This document shows positions 10,862 to 21,365 of a DNA stretch of 64,000 nucleotides, piece by piece. Position 1 is the first letter of the stretch. Every line of letters starts with the position of its first letter. Where the stretch lies: assembly GCF_017114985.1 (NCBI RefSeq), contig NZ_JABXKP010000026.1, positions 87,346-151,345 of the forward strand, in the 5' to 3' direction. The notes under the pieces are model-generated. The model was not told the DNA's origin and did no database searches. It worked only from the letters and a program-made list of their open reading frames with translations. Position numbers and translations under genes: made by a program. This DNA comes from Nostoc sp. JL33. GTDB lineage: Bacteria > Cyanobacteriota > Cyanobacteriia > Cyanobacteriales > Nostocaceae.

Positions 10862-11713
10862 TTGAAACAATCTAAAATCCAGAATTCGATGACTATTACC
10901 CTTAAACACACCAAAAGCAACAATAATATATCCCTGAGCCAGGTGTTAGAAAACCCGCAACTCCAGAAAATAGTTCCTTGGATTGTGCCTATTACGGTAT
11001 TAGTTCTTTGGGAACTTGCTTCCCGAACTGGTCTACTTTCAATTAGGATTTTACCAGCCCCTAGTGGCGTAGTTGCTACAGCGATTAAGCTTGGGTCAAC
11101 TGGAGAACTGTTTCAAAATATAGGAATTAGTGCTGGGCGGGCGATATCTGGTTTTATAGTTGGTGGCAGCATTGGGTTCGGCTTGGGATTGCTCAATGGT
11201 TTTTCCCGTGTAGCCGAAAAATTGTTGGATAGTTCTTTGCAAATGCTCCGCACTATCCCTAATTTGGCATTAATTCCGCTAGTGATTCTCTGGTTTGGTA
11301 TTGGCGATCAAGCGAGATTATTTTTAGTATCTATGGGGGTATTTTTCCCGTTATATCTCAATACATTTCATGGCATCCGCAGTGTTGACCCTGGCCTGAT
11401 TGAGATGGGAAAAGTATATGGATTAAAAGCACCACAACTTCTCTGGCAAATCATTTTTCCAGGAGCCTTGTCTTCGATTCTCGTTGGTGTCCGTTTTTCC
11501 TTGGGGATTATGTGGCTGACGTTAATTGTGGCAGAAACGATCGCAGCAGATTCCGGTCTTGGTTATATGGCAATGAATGCCCGTGAGTTTATGCAAACCG
11601 ATGTTGTGGTCTTGAGTATTGTGATTTATGCATTGCTGGGTAAATTAGCAGATGCTGTAGCCAGAGGATTAGAAACAAAATTCTTGGCTTGGAACCCCAA
11701 TTATCAAAAGTGA
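10862..11713 (+). CDS. ssuC: ABC transporter permease, aliphatic sulfonate (SsuC-like); alternative ATG start at 10889
   Basis: EMGKVYGLKAPQLLWQIIFPGALSSILVGVRFSLGIMWLTLIVAET is the BPD permease motif; adjacent to ssuB and ssuD homologues. Confidence 0.85.
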   Translation: MKQSKIQNSMTITLKHTKSNNNISLSQVLENPQLQKIVPWIVPITVLVLWELASRTGLLSIRILPAPSGVVATAIKLGSTGELFQNIGISAGRAISGFIVGGSIGFGLGLLNGFSRVAEKLLDSSLQMLRTIPNLALIPLVILWFGIGDQARLFLVSMGVFFPLYLNTFHGIRSVDPGLIEMGKVYGLKAPQLLWQIIFPGALSSILVGVRFSLGIMWLTLIVAETIAADSGLGYMAMNAREFMQTDVVVLSIVIYALLGKLADAVARGLETKFLAWNPNYQK

Positions 11714-11849
11714 TAAATGCCAAAATTAGCAAAGTCAAAAAGTTAAAATTATGATTTTAACTTTTGACTTATATTTATTTTGAGTGCGATTTGTTTTCTT
11801 CAACGTCTGAGCAAATAATTAAATTCCGCTTGTCCTAAAAAAGGAGATT

Positions 11850-12626
11850 TTGCAAGTGAGTCCTAATGTACAGGGTACACAACTAAGTATTTTGGATTTG
11901 ACGAAGGCTTTTGACAAAAAAACTGTTTTAAAATCAGTAAATTTAGAAGTCGCAGCAGGTGAGTTTGTGGCTATTGTCGGACGCAGTGGTTGCGGGAAGA
12001 GTACCTTATTGCGTCTTGTGTCAGGATTGGATAAAGCAACTTCAGGCGGAATACTACTGAATGGAGAACCACTGCGTAGACTTAGCCGCTCTGTGACAGT
12101 AATGTTTCAAGACTCCCGCTTGCTGCCTTGGAAGCGCGTTGTTCAGAACGTGGGATTGGGCTTAGAAGGCGATTGGCGTGAAAAAGCTTTGTGGGCACTC
12201 AATAAAGTCGGACTCAAAGATAGGGCTGATGAGTGGCCATATGTTTTATCTGGTGGACAACGGCAACGGGTATCATTGGCAAGAGCGTTAGTTAGTCAGC
12301 CCCGTTTGTTGTTGCTAGATGAACCTTTGGGAGCATTGGATGCTCTAACTCGCCTAGAGATGCAGCACTTGATTGAGAATTTATGGCAAGAGCGAAAATT
12401 TACTGCGTTTTTGGTTACTCACGACGTGGAAGAGGCTGTGGCATTGGCAGACCGAGTGATATTGATTGAAGAAGGACAGATTACTCTAGACCTACCTGTG
12501 AGACTTTCACGCCCGCGAGATAGAAGCAGCGAAGTGTTTGTTAATATCAGAGAAGCAGTCTTAAAGCGAGTCATGAGCAATGAAGCTACTCAGGCAAATA
12601 ACCAATTGTTGCAGTTGAGTAGTTGA
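11850..12626 (+). CDS. ssuB: ABC transporter ATP-binding protein, aliphatic sulfonate (SsuB-like)
   Basis: Walker [12 protein letters not shown], signature [15 protein letters not shown], Walker [23 protein letters not shown] upstream of a TTG/GTG start. Confidence 0.85.
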   Translation: MQVSPNVQGTQLSILDLTKAFDKKTVLKSVNLEVAAGEFVAIVGRSGCGKSTLLRLVSGLDKATSGGILLNGEPLRRLSRSVTVMFQDSRLLPWKRVVQNVGLGLEGDWREKALWALNKVGLKDRADEWPYVLSGGQRQRVSLARALVSQPRLLLLDEPLGALDALTRLEMQHLIENLWQERKFTAFLVTHDVEEAVALADRVILIEEGQITLDLPVRLSRPRDRSSEVFVNIREAVLKRVMSNEATQANNQLLQLSS

Positions 12627-12876
12627 GATTTAGCTTTTGTTAGTTGATTAACATAATGCTTGAGGTAGCTGCGGTAAATAGGCTACTTCGAGATTAAAAC
12701 TTCCTCTGAAAAAGCAGCTATAGCAATCGTAAATTTTTTATGAACACTCAAAATACTTCTTAACTCTCCCCTCTGCGGATCTGGGCGATTTTTTCTATAT
12801 TCATGACCTAGATAAACTAGAACATAATAATTATTAATTTATATCGCTTTATTGAAAATAAACAGTAAATATCTAT

Positions 12877-13017
12877 TAAGTAGAGCGGTGTGAATAATTC
12901 AAGGTTTGTAGTGAGGGCTTCAGCCATCATTTGAGGACTTTAGTCCTCACTACGAACTAATCTCAAGATTTTTTACATTACTTAATCTAGTTTGATTTAT
13001 TCTCACCGACTTACTTA
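12877..13017. mobile_element. MITE-like element, copy 1 (141 bp)
   Basis: Imperfect terminal inverted repeats TAAGTA...CGGTG.GAATAA; almost identical to 19998-20138. Confidence 0.8.
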
Positions 13018-13032
13018 TTTATATTTAATCTA

Positions 13033-13536
13033 ATGATAATTAGAAAATTAACAAAGTATGATGCAGAAGATTATAGACAGATCAGATTAGAAGCTTTATA
13101 TAAAAATCCAGATTCATTTGGCACAACGTATCATGAAGAAGAAATTAAGACGATAGAACAATTTCGGGATAGAATACCAGTAGATAACAATAACTTTATT
13201 TTAGCCTGCTCTGAGGATAAAGAGTTAATTGGAATAGTCGGACTTCAGCAAGAATCAAGAATAAAACTCAGGCATAAAGCATATATCAGTAGTATGTATG
13301 TTCAACAAGAATATCGAGGAAAAGGTATAGGTAAATTATTACTAAATCAATTAATTGAAAGAGCAAAAGCTATTAACGAGGTAGAAATATTATTACTTGA
13401 TATTGTTAAAAGTAATTTCTTAGCAAAACAGCTTTATTTATCATTGGGCTTTCAAATATATGGAATAGAGAAAATGGCGTATAAATTTAATAATCAATAT
13501 TTTGATCTGGAGTTTATGTGTTTACAGATTAAATAA
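13033..13536 (+). CDS. GNAT family N-acetyltransferase
   Basis: YISSMYVQQEYRGKGIGKLLLNQLIERAK acetyl-CoA-binding motif. Confidence 0.85.
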   Translation: MIIRKLTKYDAEDYRQIRLEALYKNPDSFGTTYHEEEIKTIEQFRDRIPVDNNNFILACSEDKELIGIVGLQQESRIKLRHKAYISSMYVQQEYRGKGIGKLLLNQLIERAKAINEVEILLLDIVKSNFLAKQLYLSLGFQIYGIEKMAYKFNNQYFDLEFMCLQIK

Positions 13537-13657
13537 AAATATCTGACTTCTTATTAAATATATTAATTTATGCCAAGAAAAAATGGCACTTAATTTTTTG
13601 TTCAAACAGAGACACTTTCCAAAAATAGCCCTGTAAAGAAAGAAGAGGTAATCTACA

Positions 13658-14605
13658 ATGAAGCTGATTTTGCCGCTTGATCTCGTTGCTGATATTGAGC
13701 CTCATCTACCGCCTGATACAGAAGTTGTCAGGGTAGATGTTGAAGGGAATTTAGACGGGGATGCTAGCGATGCTGAAGTTTATTTCAGTTGGTTTTTATC
13801 TAGAAGTCCGACGCTGCATAAAATAATAGAAGCAGCACCTGCACTGCGTTGGCATCATGCACCAAATGCAGGGGTAAATCACATCCTGACATCAACTTAT
13901 TTGCAAAGAGATATTATTCTCACAAATGGGGCTGGAGTGCATGGAATTCCGATCGCAGAATTTGTGATCACTTATATACTGGCTCATGCCAAACACCTAC
14001 AGGAATTGTATGCTTTACAAGCAGAACGTCACTGGAAAAGAGGCTTTGCCATCCAAGAGTTGACAGATGCAACCTTGCTAATTATTGGCGCTGGTGGTAT
14101 TGGTCAAGAAATTGCTGCCCGTGCTAAACCCTTCGGCTTAAAAATTATTGGCAGTCGGCGTCATCCCCAAGAGCTACCAAATTTTGATAAAGTAGTGGGT
14201 GCTGATGAATGGCGATCGCTCCTACCAGGGGTTGATTATGTAGTTATTGCGACACCACTAACTCCAGAAACCAAAGAATTTATTGATGAATCTGTATTGC
14301 GATCGCTCCCAAAACATGCTTACCTAATTAATATTGCTCGCGGTGGCGTAGTCGATGAATCAGCATTAATAAAAGCTCTTACAGAAGGTTGGATTGCAGG
14401 TGCAGCATTAGACACAGTTAACTCAGAACCACTACCATCAGAAAGTCCTTTGTGGTCACTTCCTAACATCTTTATCACACCTCATACTTCCGGGCATTCA
14501 CCAAAAAGTAAACAGCGTTCAATAGCTCTATTTATCGACAATCTGAAGCGTTACCAAGCTGGTCAGCCGTTACGAAATGTAGTAGACAAAAACGCAGGAT
14601 ACTAA
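13658..14605 (+). CDS. D-2-hydroxyacid dehydrogenase family protein
   Basis: LLIIGAGGIGQEIAARAKPFGLKIIGSRR and HAYLINIARGGVVDESALIKAL motifs. Confidence 0.85.
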   Translation: MKLILPLDLVADIEPHLPPDTEVVRVDVEGNLDGDASDAEVYFSWFLSRSPTLHKIIEAAPALRWHHAPNAGVNHILTSTYLQRDIILTNGAGVHGIPIAEFVITYILAHAKHLQELYALQAERHWKRGFAIQELTDATLLIIGAGGIGQEIAARAKPFGLKIIGSRRHPQELPNFDKVVGADEWRSLLPGVDYVVIATPLTPETKEFIDESVLRSLPKHAYLINIARGGVVDESALIKALTEGWIAGAALDTVNSEPLPSESPLWSLPNIFITPHTSGHSPKSKQRSIALFIDNLKRYQAGQPLRNVVDKNAGY

Positions 14606-14693
14606 ACTATTCAAAATTCAAAATCCAAAATGAAGAGGTGTTGTGGCTTGGGTTGCAAAATCCAAAATCCAAAATTGAATTAGGGAGTAGAAA

Positions 14694-15644
14694 ATGGTGA
14701 AACTAATTTTACCCGATCATCTGATTGCTGATATTGAGCCACACCTACCATCTGATATAGATGTTGTGGAGGTGGATAGTGAAGGAAATCTTGATGGTGA
14801 TGCCAGTGATGCAGAAGTTTATGTCAACGGATTTTACCTGAAAACTTCTACCCTTGACAAAGTACTGACAGCAGCACCCAGGCTGCGTTGGCAACACACG
14901 CCGAGTGCTGGCGTGAATCATATCCTGACGCCAACTTTTTTGCAAAAGGATATTATCCTCACTAATGGCGCAGGGGTTCACGCAATTCCAATTTCGGAAT
15001 TTGTACTGGCATTCATGCTCTATCACGCCAAGAATCTGCGGAAATTACAAACTTTGCAGGATGAACACACTTGGGTAAGAGGAGTGTTTCTCGAAGAGTT
15101 GGCAGACGCGACTTTATTAATTCTCGGCACTGGGAATATAGGTAAAGCGATCGCATCTCGCGCCAAAGCCTTTGGAGTTACAGTTTGGGGTAGTCGCCGC
15201 CATCCCGAACCCCTAGCGAATTTTGACAAAGTTGTGGGTGCTGATGAATGGCGCTCGCTTCTCCCCGCAGCCGACTATGTAGTTATTGCTACACCATTAA
15301 CTCCAGAAACTAAAGGCTTGATCGATGAAACTGCATTGCGCTCTATGCGTGAATCTGCTTACCTAATTAACATCGCTCGTGGTGCGATCGTGGATGAAGC
15401 TGCATTGCTCACCGCACTACGTGAGGGATGGATTGCGGGTGCTGGATTAGATACAGTGGCTACAGAACCTCTGCCACCAGAAAGCCCCTTGTGGTCGTTG
15501 CCAAACGCCTTTATCACACCCCATTGTTCAGCCCTTTCACCACGGCTCAAAGAGCGCATAGCACAACTGTTTATCGACAATTTCAAACGCTACCAAACCG
15601 ATCAGCCCTTGCGGAATGTTGTAGACAAGCAAGCAGGATACTAA
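14694..15644 (+). CDS. D-2-hydroxyacid dehydrogenase family protein, tandem paralogue
   Basis: LLILGTGNIGKAIASRAKAFGVTVWGSRRHPEPL; high similarity to the preceding ORF. Confidence 0.85.
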   Translation: MVKLILPDHLIADIEPHLPSDIDVVEVDSEGNLDGDASDAEVYVNGFYLKTSTLDKVLTAAPRLRWQHTPSAGVNHILTPTFLQKDIILTNGAGVHAIPISEFVLAFMLYHAKNLRKLQTLQDEHTWVRGVFLEELADATLLILGTGNIGKAIASRAKAFGVTVWGSRRHPEPLANFDKVVGADEWRSLLPAADYVVIATPLTPETKGLIDETALRSMRESAYLINIARGAIVDEAALLTALREGWIAGAGLDTVATEPLPPESPLWSLPNAFITPHCSALSPRLKERIAQLFIDNFKRYQTDQPLRNVVDKQAGY

Positions 15645-15702
15645 GCAATTTCAAATATGGGGCATTGGACATTGGAAACAGACAAGGAAGAAACTTATTC
15701 AA

Positions 15703-15825
15703 TAGACCTCTTGCAAAAGTCCCTAACACCCCACCCCCAACCCATAAGAGCAAGCGGGGAGGGGAGCGTTTGCGTAAGCAAATGCGGGGTGGGGTTCTTT
15801 ATTTTTGATTTATGCAACAGGTCAA
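15703..15825. mobile_element. MITE-like element with TIR TAGACCTCTTGCA-type ends (copy 1)
   Basis: TAGACCTCTTGCAAAA ... TATGCAACAGGTCA; related copy at 35783-35909. Confidence 0.6.
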
Positions 15826-15888
15826 ATAATTCTCCCTCATCTTTCCTCATCTCCCTCATCTCCCCCTGCCCTTACCGCCAGTCTCTAA

Positions 15889-17127
15889 TCACTTGACTTT
15901 CAGCACCGACTTGCCTAACGACTCGCAAATAACATCATTTTGCGGTGTATGGATACGGCTACATAGAACGTCACGGTAGTGTCGCTCTAAAGGATTCCTT
16001 TTTAATAGACCAGGATTACCAGTTAATTCTAAGGCAATCTCCACAGCACGAATCGAGTTAGTTGTGGTGAGATATTTAACAGCTTGTACCTGTAATCCTA
16101 CGTTATGTTCATAGTCGCCCTTGTGAATATCTTCAGCCAAGCTATAAATCAATCTATTGTTAGCAAACAGCAGTGCTTCTATCTCACCCACGGCAGTTTG
16201 GAAGCGTGGCAGAGTTGCCAGTGGCGCTTTGAGATTAGAAGGCGATCGCTCCCAAAGATATTTTACAAGCCAGTCTCGCGCACTAGTAGCAACACCGAGA
16301 TATAAAGCACTCACTGTCAAACTGCCCCAAGTGGAAATCAGAGGATCAAAGGATGGCGCAGCAGATATAGGGCTGATATTCAGGGCATACTCTCTTGGGA
16401 TTAATACATTCTCCAAAATCAGATCGTGGCTGCCTGTAGCTCTCATCCCCAAGTGATCCCAGGTTTCGACAATTTGCAAACCGGGCAGATCGCGCGGAAC
16501 TAGAAAACTCCCAACTTGTGGTTCATCCTCAGTTGTCCGTGCCCAAACAACAAAGTAGCTGAGGATGGGACTACCCGTGGTGTATTGCTTATGTCCTGTT
16601 AAACGCCAACCCTCTGTTGTCCGCTCGGCAATTGTGGCAGGCAATCCGCCTCTAGCTGGCGTTCCTAACTCAGGTTCGACACGGGCAGCATTGAGCAGGG
16701 CAATACCTTGAATCGATTCACGACACAGCCGTTTATATACTTCTGGATGCCAGCGACGGCTACGGGCTGCATGGGCATGTTGGAGATAGTGCATTGTCAG
16801 TACTAGTGCGGTTGAAGCATCGCCACGCGCTATCCCTTCAATCACCCGACAGATAGTTGGCAGCCCCAAATCTTGACCACCGAATTCGCGGGGAATGGTG
16901 AGGCTGAGTAATCCTGCCTTATGCAAAGCTGTAAAATTCTCGAAGGGAAAGGAAGCATCTTTGTCGTGTGCCCCTGCACGGGTGGCAAAGTCTTTGGACA
17001 GAGCCTCAACCCGATCGAAAATATTGGGGATTTCTAAGCCTTTGGCTACAAAGGTGTCTGGCACTGCTTGCTCCAACTGTGACATAAATACTCCTGCAAA
17101 ACTCACTTTACTACGACTCAATTCCAT
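15889..17127 (-). CDS. Acyl-CoA dehydrogenase family protein (SfnB/DszC-like)
   Basis: ACAD-like FGGQDLGLPTICRVIEGIARGDASTALVLTMHY and WDHLGMRATGSHDLILENVLIP; context is sulfonate metabolism. Confidence 0.8.
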   Translation of the reverse strand: MELSRSKVSFAGVFMSQLEQAVPDTFVAKGLEIPNIFDRVEALSKDFATRAGAHDKDASFPFENFTALHKAGLLSLTIPREFGGQDLGLPTICRVIEGIARGDASTALVLTMHYLQHAHAARSRRWHPEVYKRLCRESIQGIALLNAARVEPELGTPARGGLPATIAERTTEGWRLTGHKQYTTGSPILSYFVVWARTTEDEPQVGSFLVPRDLPGLQIVETWDHLGMRATGSHDLILENVLIPREYALNISPISAAPSFDPLISTWGSLTVSALYLGVATSARDWLVKYLWERSPSNLKAPLATLPRFQTAVGEIEALLFANNRLIYSLAEDIHKGDYEHNVGLQVQAVKYLTTTNSIRAVEIALELTGNPGLLKRNPLERHYRDVLCSRIHTPQNDVICESLGKSVLKVK

Positions 17128-17343
17128 CCTGCGAAAAGTTGAGGTTTGTGCAAACTTGAGATGCTTCCATCGGAGTTAAGCGATCGCAACTACTTGTAGC
17201 CTAAACCCTACTTTCTTTTCTTCCTCAGCATCTGACCTCAAACTCAAGTCTTCTGGTGATCGTTTAAAATACTACTTTAAGTCGCTCGGAATTTAGTAAT
17301 TATGACACAAACAGCTTTCTAAGAGCAAGCCAACCATCCGAAT

Positions 17344-18978
17344 TTACCTTTGATTTTGACTGGGATTGATTGGATCTATGCGTTGTTTATTGTTTGACAA
17401 TCGTTCAGACATTTGTATTAAGGCTAACTGCATTTCTGGCGTAAATTCCAACGTGCCAGAACGCAGATGTAAATCTAACTGAGGGAAGGGGATTTCAATT
17501 TGTCTTTGCTGTAATGCTTCATAGATATTGTAGTATAAATCACTTTTGAGCAAGAATTGTTTATTAGGTTCCGCAGTCCATACTAATAACTCAAAATTTA
17601 AAGTGTTATTGCCAAACTCTTTAAACAGTACAAGAGGAGAAGGAGTCTGCAATACATTCGGATGCTTAGAGGCTGCATCTAACAGAGCAGCTTGCACGGC
17701 TTGGGGATCTGAACTATAAGCAACGCCAACGGGGAGATGAAGGCGAGAAATCGGGTTGCGGTGGCTCCAGTTGATTACTTCTTTTTCTAAGAAGCGAGAG
17801 TTGGGTACAATGATTGAAACGTGGTCAAGAGTCCGAATTTCGGTACTTCTGCCACCTATTCGCTCGACAGTACCTGTATATTCCCCAACTTCTACAAAAT
17901 CTCCAACCTGAATTGGACGCTCAAATACTAGTACTAAACCACTGCCAAAATTCTTAGCAATATCCTGTAAACCAAAGCCAATTCCAACGCTTAAAGCACT
18001 TGCTAAGATTGTCAAAGAGCTAATGTCAAGCCCCCAGATTTGTAGCAGTACCAGTGTGCCAATAAAAATCAGACCATATTTGAAAAGTATTATAATCGCT
18101 TCTTGAGCGCCACGATTGATTCCAGTAAAAGATAGAATGCGAGAACGTAAAAAATTGGTTAAAGTTCCAGCAAAGATAACTAAGCCGAATAACAAACCAA
18201 TCAAAATTATTAATTCACTAAGAGAGTAAGGATTCTTTCCTAATGTCAGAATAGGTGAGGTGAAACTGGTGATCAAGATATTTGAAATTTGGTAGCTCCA
18301 TTGACGAGTGAAAGGAAAGAGATTAGTGATATAAAGAATCGCACTTATCCAAAGTCCGATACGCATACTCGCCAACACTAATTTGAAAAATAATTCCAAT
18401 ACTTTAAGTGGTTCCGAATTAGATATCGCATTGCTAGTAGGAGTTAAGCGTTGTGATGCTACTCGGAAAGAGTGATGCTTAATCCATCCCAATAACCAAG
18501 TGAATCCAGCAGTTATGAGTAAAATTGCGACTGCTACAAAAGTTGTTTTTTGGAGATAGGTTCTAGTTCGCTCTAAGCGAGCTTCCTGTAACGCTTCTTC
18601 AATTTGCTGCATCCAAATGCTTGCCTGCTCATCAATTGTGCTACCTGGAACAGTATCTTGTTCTGTAACTGTTAACAGATAGCGGCCATTTAGCAAAATA
18701 ATAGGTAGCTGGTTGCGTTTTTCAATTTTAACTTGAATAAATTCAGAAGTTTGAATCGCATTTTTTAGTTGTGAGTTGATTGATTTTGTCCGTTCTTGAG
18801 CGCTATACTGACCAGAATCGCTGATCTTAAAAAGCTCTTGCCCATCCAAAATAACCGGAGCTTTAGTTAATGCTTGAGCAACGACAGGAGTTAACCAGAG
18901 ACACAAAACAAAAGTTAGTACTGCAATCAGAATATTGAAATATTTTGACGGCAGTCGCAAACGGTGAGAAGAACGCAT
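17344..18978 (-). CDS. Mechanosensitive ion channel family protein (MscS-type)
   Basis: GIGFGLQDIAKNFGSGLVLVFERPIQVGDFVEVGEYTGTVERIGGRSTEIRTLDHVSIIVPNSRFLEKEVINWS. Confidence 0.9.
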   Translation of the reverse strand: MRSSHRLRLPSKYFNILIAVLTFVLCLWLTPVVAQALTKAPVILDGQELFKISDSGQYSAQERTKSINSQLKNAIQTSEFIQVKIEKRNQLPIILLNGRYLLTVTEQDTVPGSTIDEQASIWMQQIEEALQEARLERTRTYLQKTTFVAVAILLITAGFTWLLGWIKHHSFRVASQRLTPTSNAISNSEPLKVLELFFKLVLASMRIGLWISAILYITNLFPFTRQWSYQISNILITSFTSPILTLGKNPYSLSELIILIGLLFGLVIFAGTLTNFLRSRILSFTGINRGAQEAIIILFKYGLIFIGTLVLLQIWGLDISSLTILASALSVGIGFGLQDIAKNFGSGLVLVFERPIQVGDFVEVGEYTGTVERIGGRSTEIRTLDHVSIIVPNSRFLEKEVINWSHRNPISRLHLPVGVAYSSDPQAVQAALLDAASKHPNVLQTPSPLVLFKEFGNNTLNFELLVWTAEPNKQFLLKSDLYYNIYEALQQRQIEIPFPQLDLHLRSGTLEFTPEMQLALIQMSERLSNNKQRIDPINPSQNQR

Positions 18979-19532
18979 TAGGATTCTAACAAGATAATTT
19001 TAATCAAGCTAATTAATATTAACTAGATTTTGTCACAACCAATTTTTTACCATAAAATAAAACCAATAGAAAGAATTTAATTTAGAGTTACATAACTGTT
19101 AACTAGCGACAAACCAAGGAAGCATTTATGCATTGTTGCAGTGCCACAGGCAAGCGTAGGCATAGCCCGCCGCAGGCTATATTTTGCACCTGCACACTTT
19201 CCCGCCAGAGAATAAATTCTCTGGCTAATAGCGTAAGTCCACGCTTAGTGGACTCCAATCCTTCCTTATTCAGTCTTCAATAGACAGACTTTAGCTATAA
19301 GCCTGGTGAATGAATTCACCAGGCGGTTGTTGGGACTGGTGCAAATTTGTAATTGTTGCGATCGCTCCAGAGGCAAATCATCCAGATTCCGATTCCTTGG
19401 CGATGTCTGCGCCCTTCCCCGGTAGCAGGATTTGAGAGAAAATATCAAAAGTATAATTACTCATGCATCTTCCGAGGGAAGCCAGTTAGCTGAAATATTT
19501 GGGGAATTGTAATTAATCCAGGCGAGGCGGTG

Positions 19533-19882
19533 GCGAGAAATGTTGGTTCTCAAAAACGCACTGAATATACAGTTATTGGCAGTCATGTTAATTTGGTTGC
19601 CCGAATTGAGTCTTATACAATGCGAGGACAGATTTTAATTTCCAAAAATACCTCGAAAGATACCAATCTTGACATTCAAATTGCTGGGTAATTACAAATA
19701 GAATCTAAGAGAGTGAAACACCCTGTAACAATTTGTCAAAATCGTGCTTTTCGCAGTCAATATAATTTATTCTTGACTAAAGATGATGAAAAAATAGCTA
19801 TTCTCAATCAATAAGTCCCTGTAAAATACACCATTTTGCAGGGTAAATATGTAGTGGTAAGACTATTTCACGGGGCATTAGT
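19533..19882 (+). pseudogene. Degraded C-terminal fragment of an adenylate/guanylate cyclase
   Basis: Reads EAVARNVGSQKRTEYTVIGSHVNLVARIESYTMRGQILISKNT with no start codon, then internal stops; downstream residues (YNLFLTKDDE..VPVKYTILQGKYV) fit the usual cyanobacterial cyclase tail. Confidence 0.7.
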
Positions 19883-19997
19883 TAGCCTCTTGGAAAAAAG
19901 GAGCGCAATTGCAAGCGCCACGTTCTTTATAACTCTTGAGTAATCTCAAACTCAAGTTGTTGATTGAACCAAAACTGCTACAGAACAAGAACACATC

Positions 19998-20138
19998 TAA
20001 GTAGAGCGGTGTGAATAATTCAAGGTTTGTAGTGAGGGCTTCAGCCATCATTTGAGGACTAAAGTCCTCACTACGAACTAATCTCAAGATTTTTTACATT
20101 ACTTAATCTAGTTTGATTTATTCTCACCGACTTACTTA
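19998..20138. mobile_element. MITE-like element, copy 2 (141 bp)
   Basis: Near-identical to 12877-13017. Confidence 0.8.
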
Positions 20139-20524
20139 TGCCAAAGTGATCCAACAATCTAATGTTGACGAGCATCGTTTTCTGCTGTTCCCCCAAAAGC
20201 GATCGCAGTTCTTAATGCACTCCGTCAGCCTAGATAAGGTTAGGACGTCAATTTTGAAATCGTAACAAAGAAAGGTGTATGTAAATACCGTCAACCGAAA
20301 AAGTAGGTAGTCTAGATTTTTTTAAAAAAGTAACAATTGTTGCTGATACAACCAGGCGATCGCGGTAAGATTTTGGACTTAAGCCTGATCTATCTCCAAT
20401 AACTCCTAACTCTGACCGAATAATTAATAATTCGTAATTTCTGGTATAGAGCAACTAACTTGAGTTATGGAGATAAAAATATGATTTCTTCTAAAAATGA
20501 GATTCAATTACATCCAAAAGACAA

Positions 20525-20833
20525 ATGACGAATCTAAACAACTTTCAAAGATTAGTAGAACTTGCAAATGATTATGGAATTATTTGCCAGCCAACACCAG
20601 AAGAATGCTTGATTGCATCCTTGCCTGGAGAGGATGATTTCTTATTAGCTTTTACTTGGTCTGGTACACTTGAAGGAGAGCCGCCAGAGCATGAGTTAAT
20701 CGCAATTAGTGTACAGGATATAGTCAAAGAAGTTACCGTTGCAGCTTGGCAGATTCCTTTTTATTTATTCGGAAACGTTTTAAGGCAAGCTCAGATGCTT
20801 GTCGCTGCCCACAAAGATTTTGTTAGCAGTTAG
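20525..20833 (+). CDS. Hypothetical protein (102 aa)
   Basis: Uninterrupted ORF, acidic small protein, no recognised motif. Confidence 0.5.
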   Translation: MTNLNNFQRLVELANDYGIICQPTPEECLIASLPGEDDFLLAFTWSGTLEGEPPEHELIAISVQDIVKEVTVAAWQIPFYLFGNVLRQAQMLVAAHKDFVSS

Positions 20834-21067
20834 CAGACAAGCCCTAGCTAAAAATTCCTATCCCTGTCCACTGTGGCAGGGATTTTTATTTGAACTACTA
20901 CGCCCAAAACTAGAGAAGCTGAGACTGGGTGCTAGCTTTAAAGATTTAGGAAATATTATCTGTTGAAAGTAAAAGCGTAAAAAATTAAAGCTGTAGTTAA
21001 TAATGTTCCTCCTTTGATAAGTAACGCTTAAGTTGTTGTGCTTACAGCTTAAGCGTTACTTATTAAT

Positions 21068-21262
21068 GCTCAAGGTGTTGTTACTAATGTTGAAGCCGTA
21101 GTCGCTACAGCTCAAGGTGTTGTTACTAATGTTGAAGCCGTAGTCGCTACAGCTCAAGGTGTTGTTACTAATGTTGAAGCCGTAGTCGCTACAGCTCAAG
21201 GTGTTGTTACTAATGTTGAAGCCGTAGTCGCTACAGCTCAAAGTGTTGTTACTAATGTTGAA
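21068..21262. repeat. 42-bp minisatellite, about 4.6 units (GCTCAAGGTGTTGTTACTAATGTTGAAGCCGTAGTCGCTACA)
   Basis: Direct reading; translates to AQGVVTNVEAVVAT repeats on +. Confidence 0.95.
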
Positions 21263-21365
21263 TCGGAACGAGCCTGATTGCGAATTGCGAATTGTTCATC
21301 TGCCGCTACTCATTTGCTACTCAAAACGGTAGCCTGGAAGAACTCAGCAATTCACACATAACATC

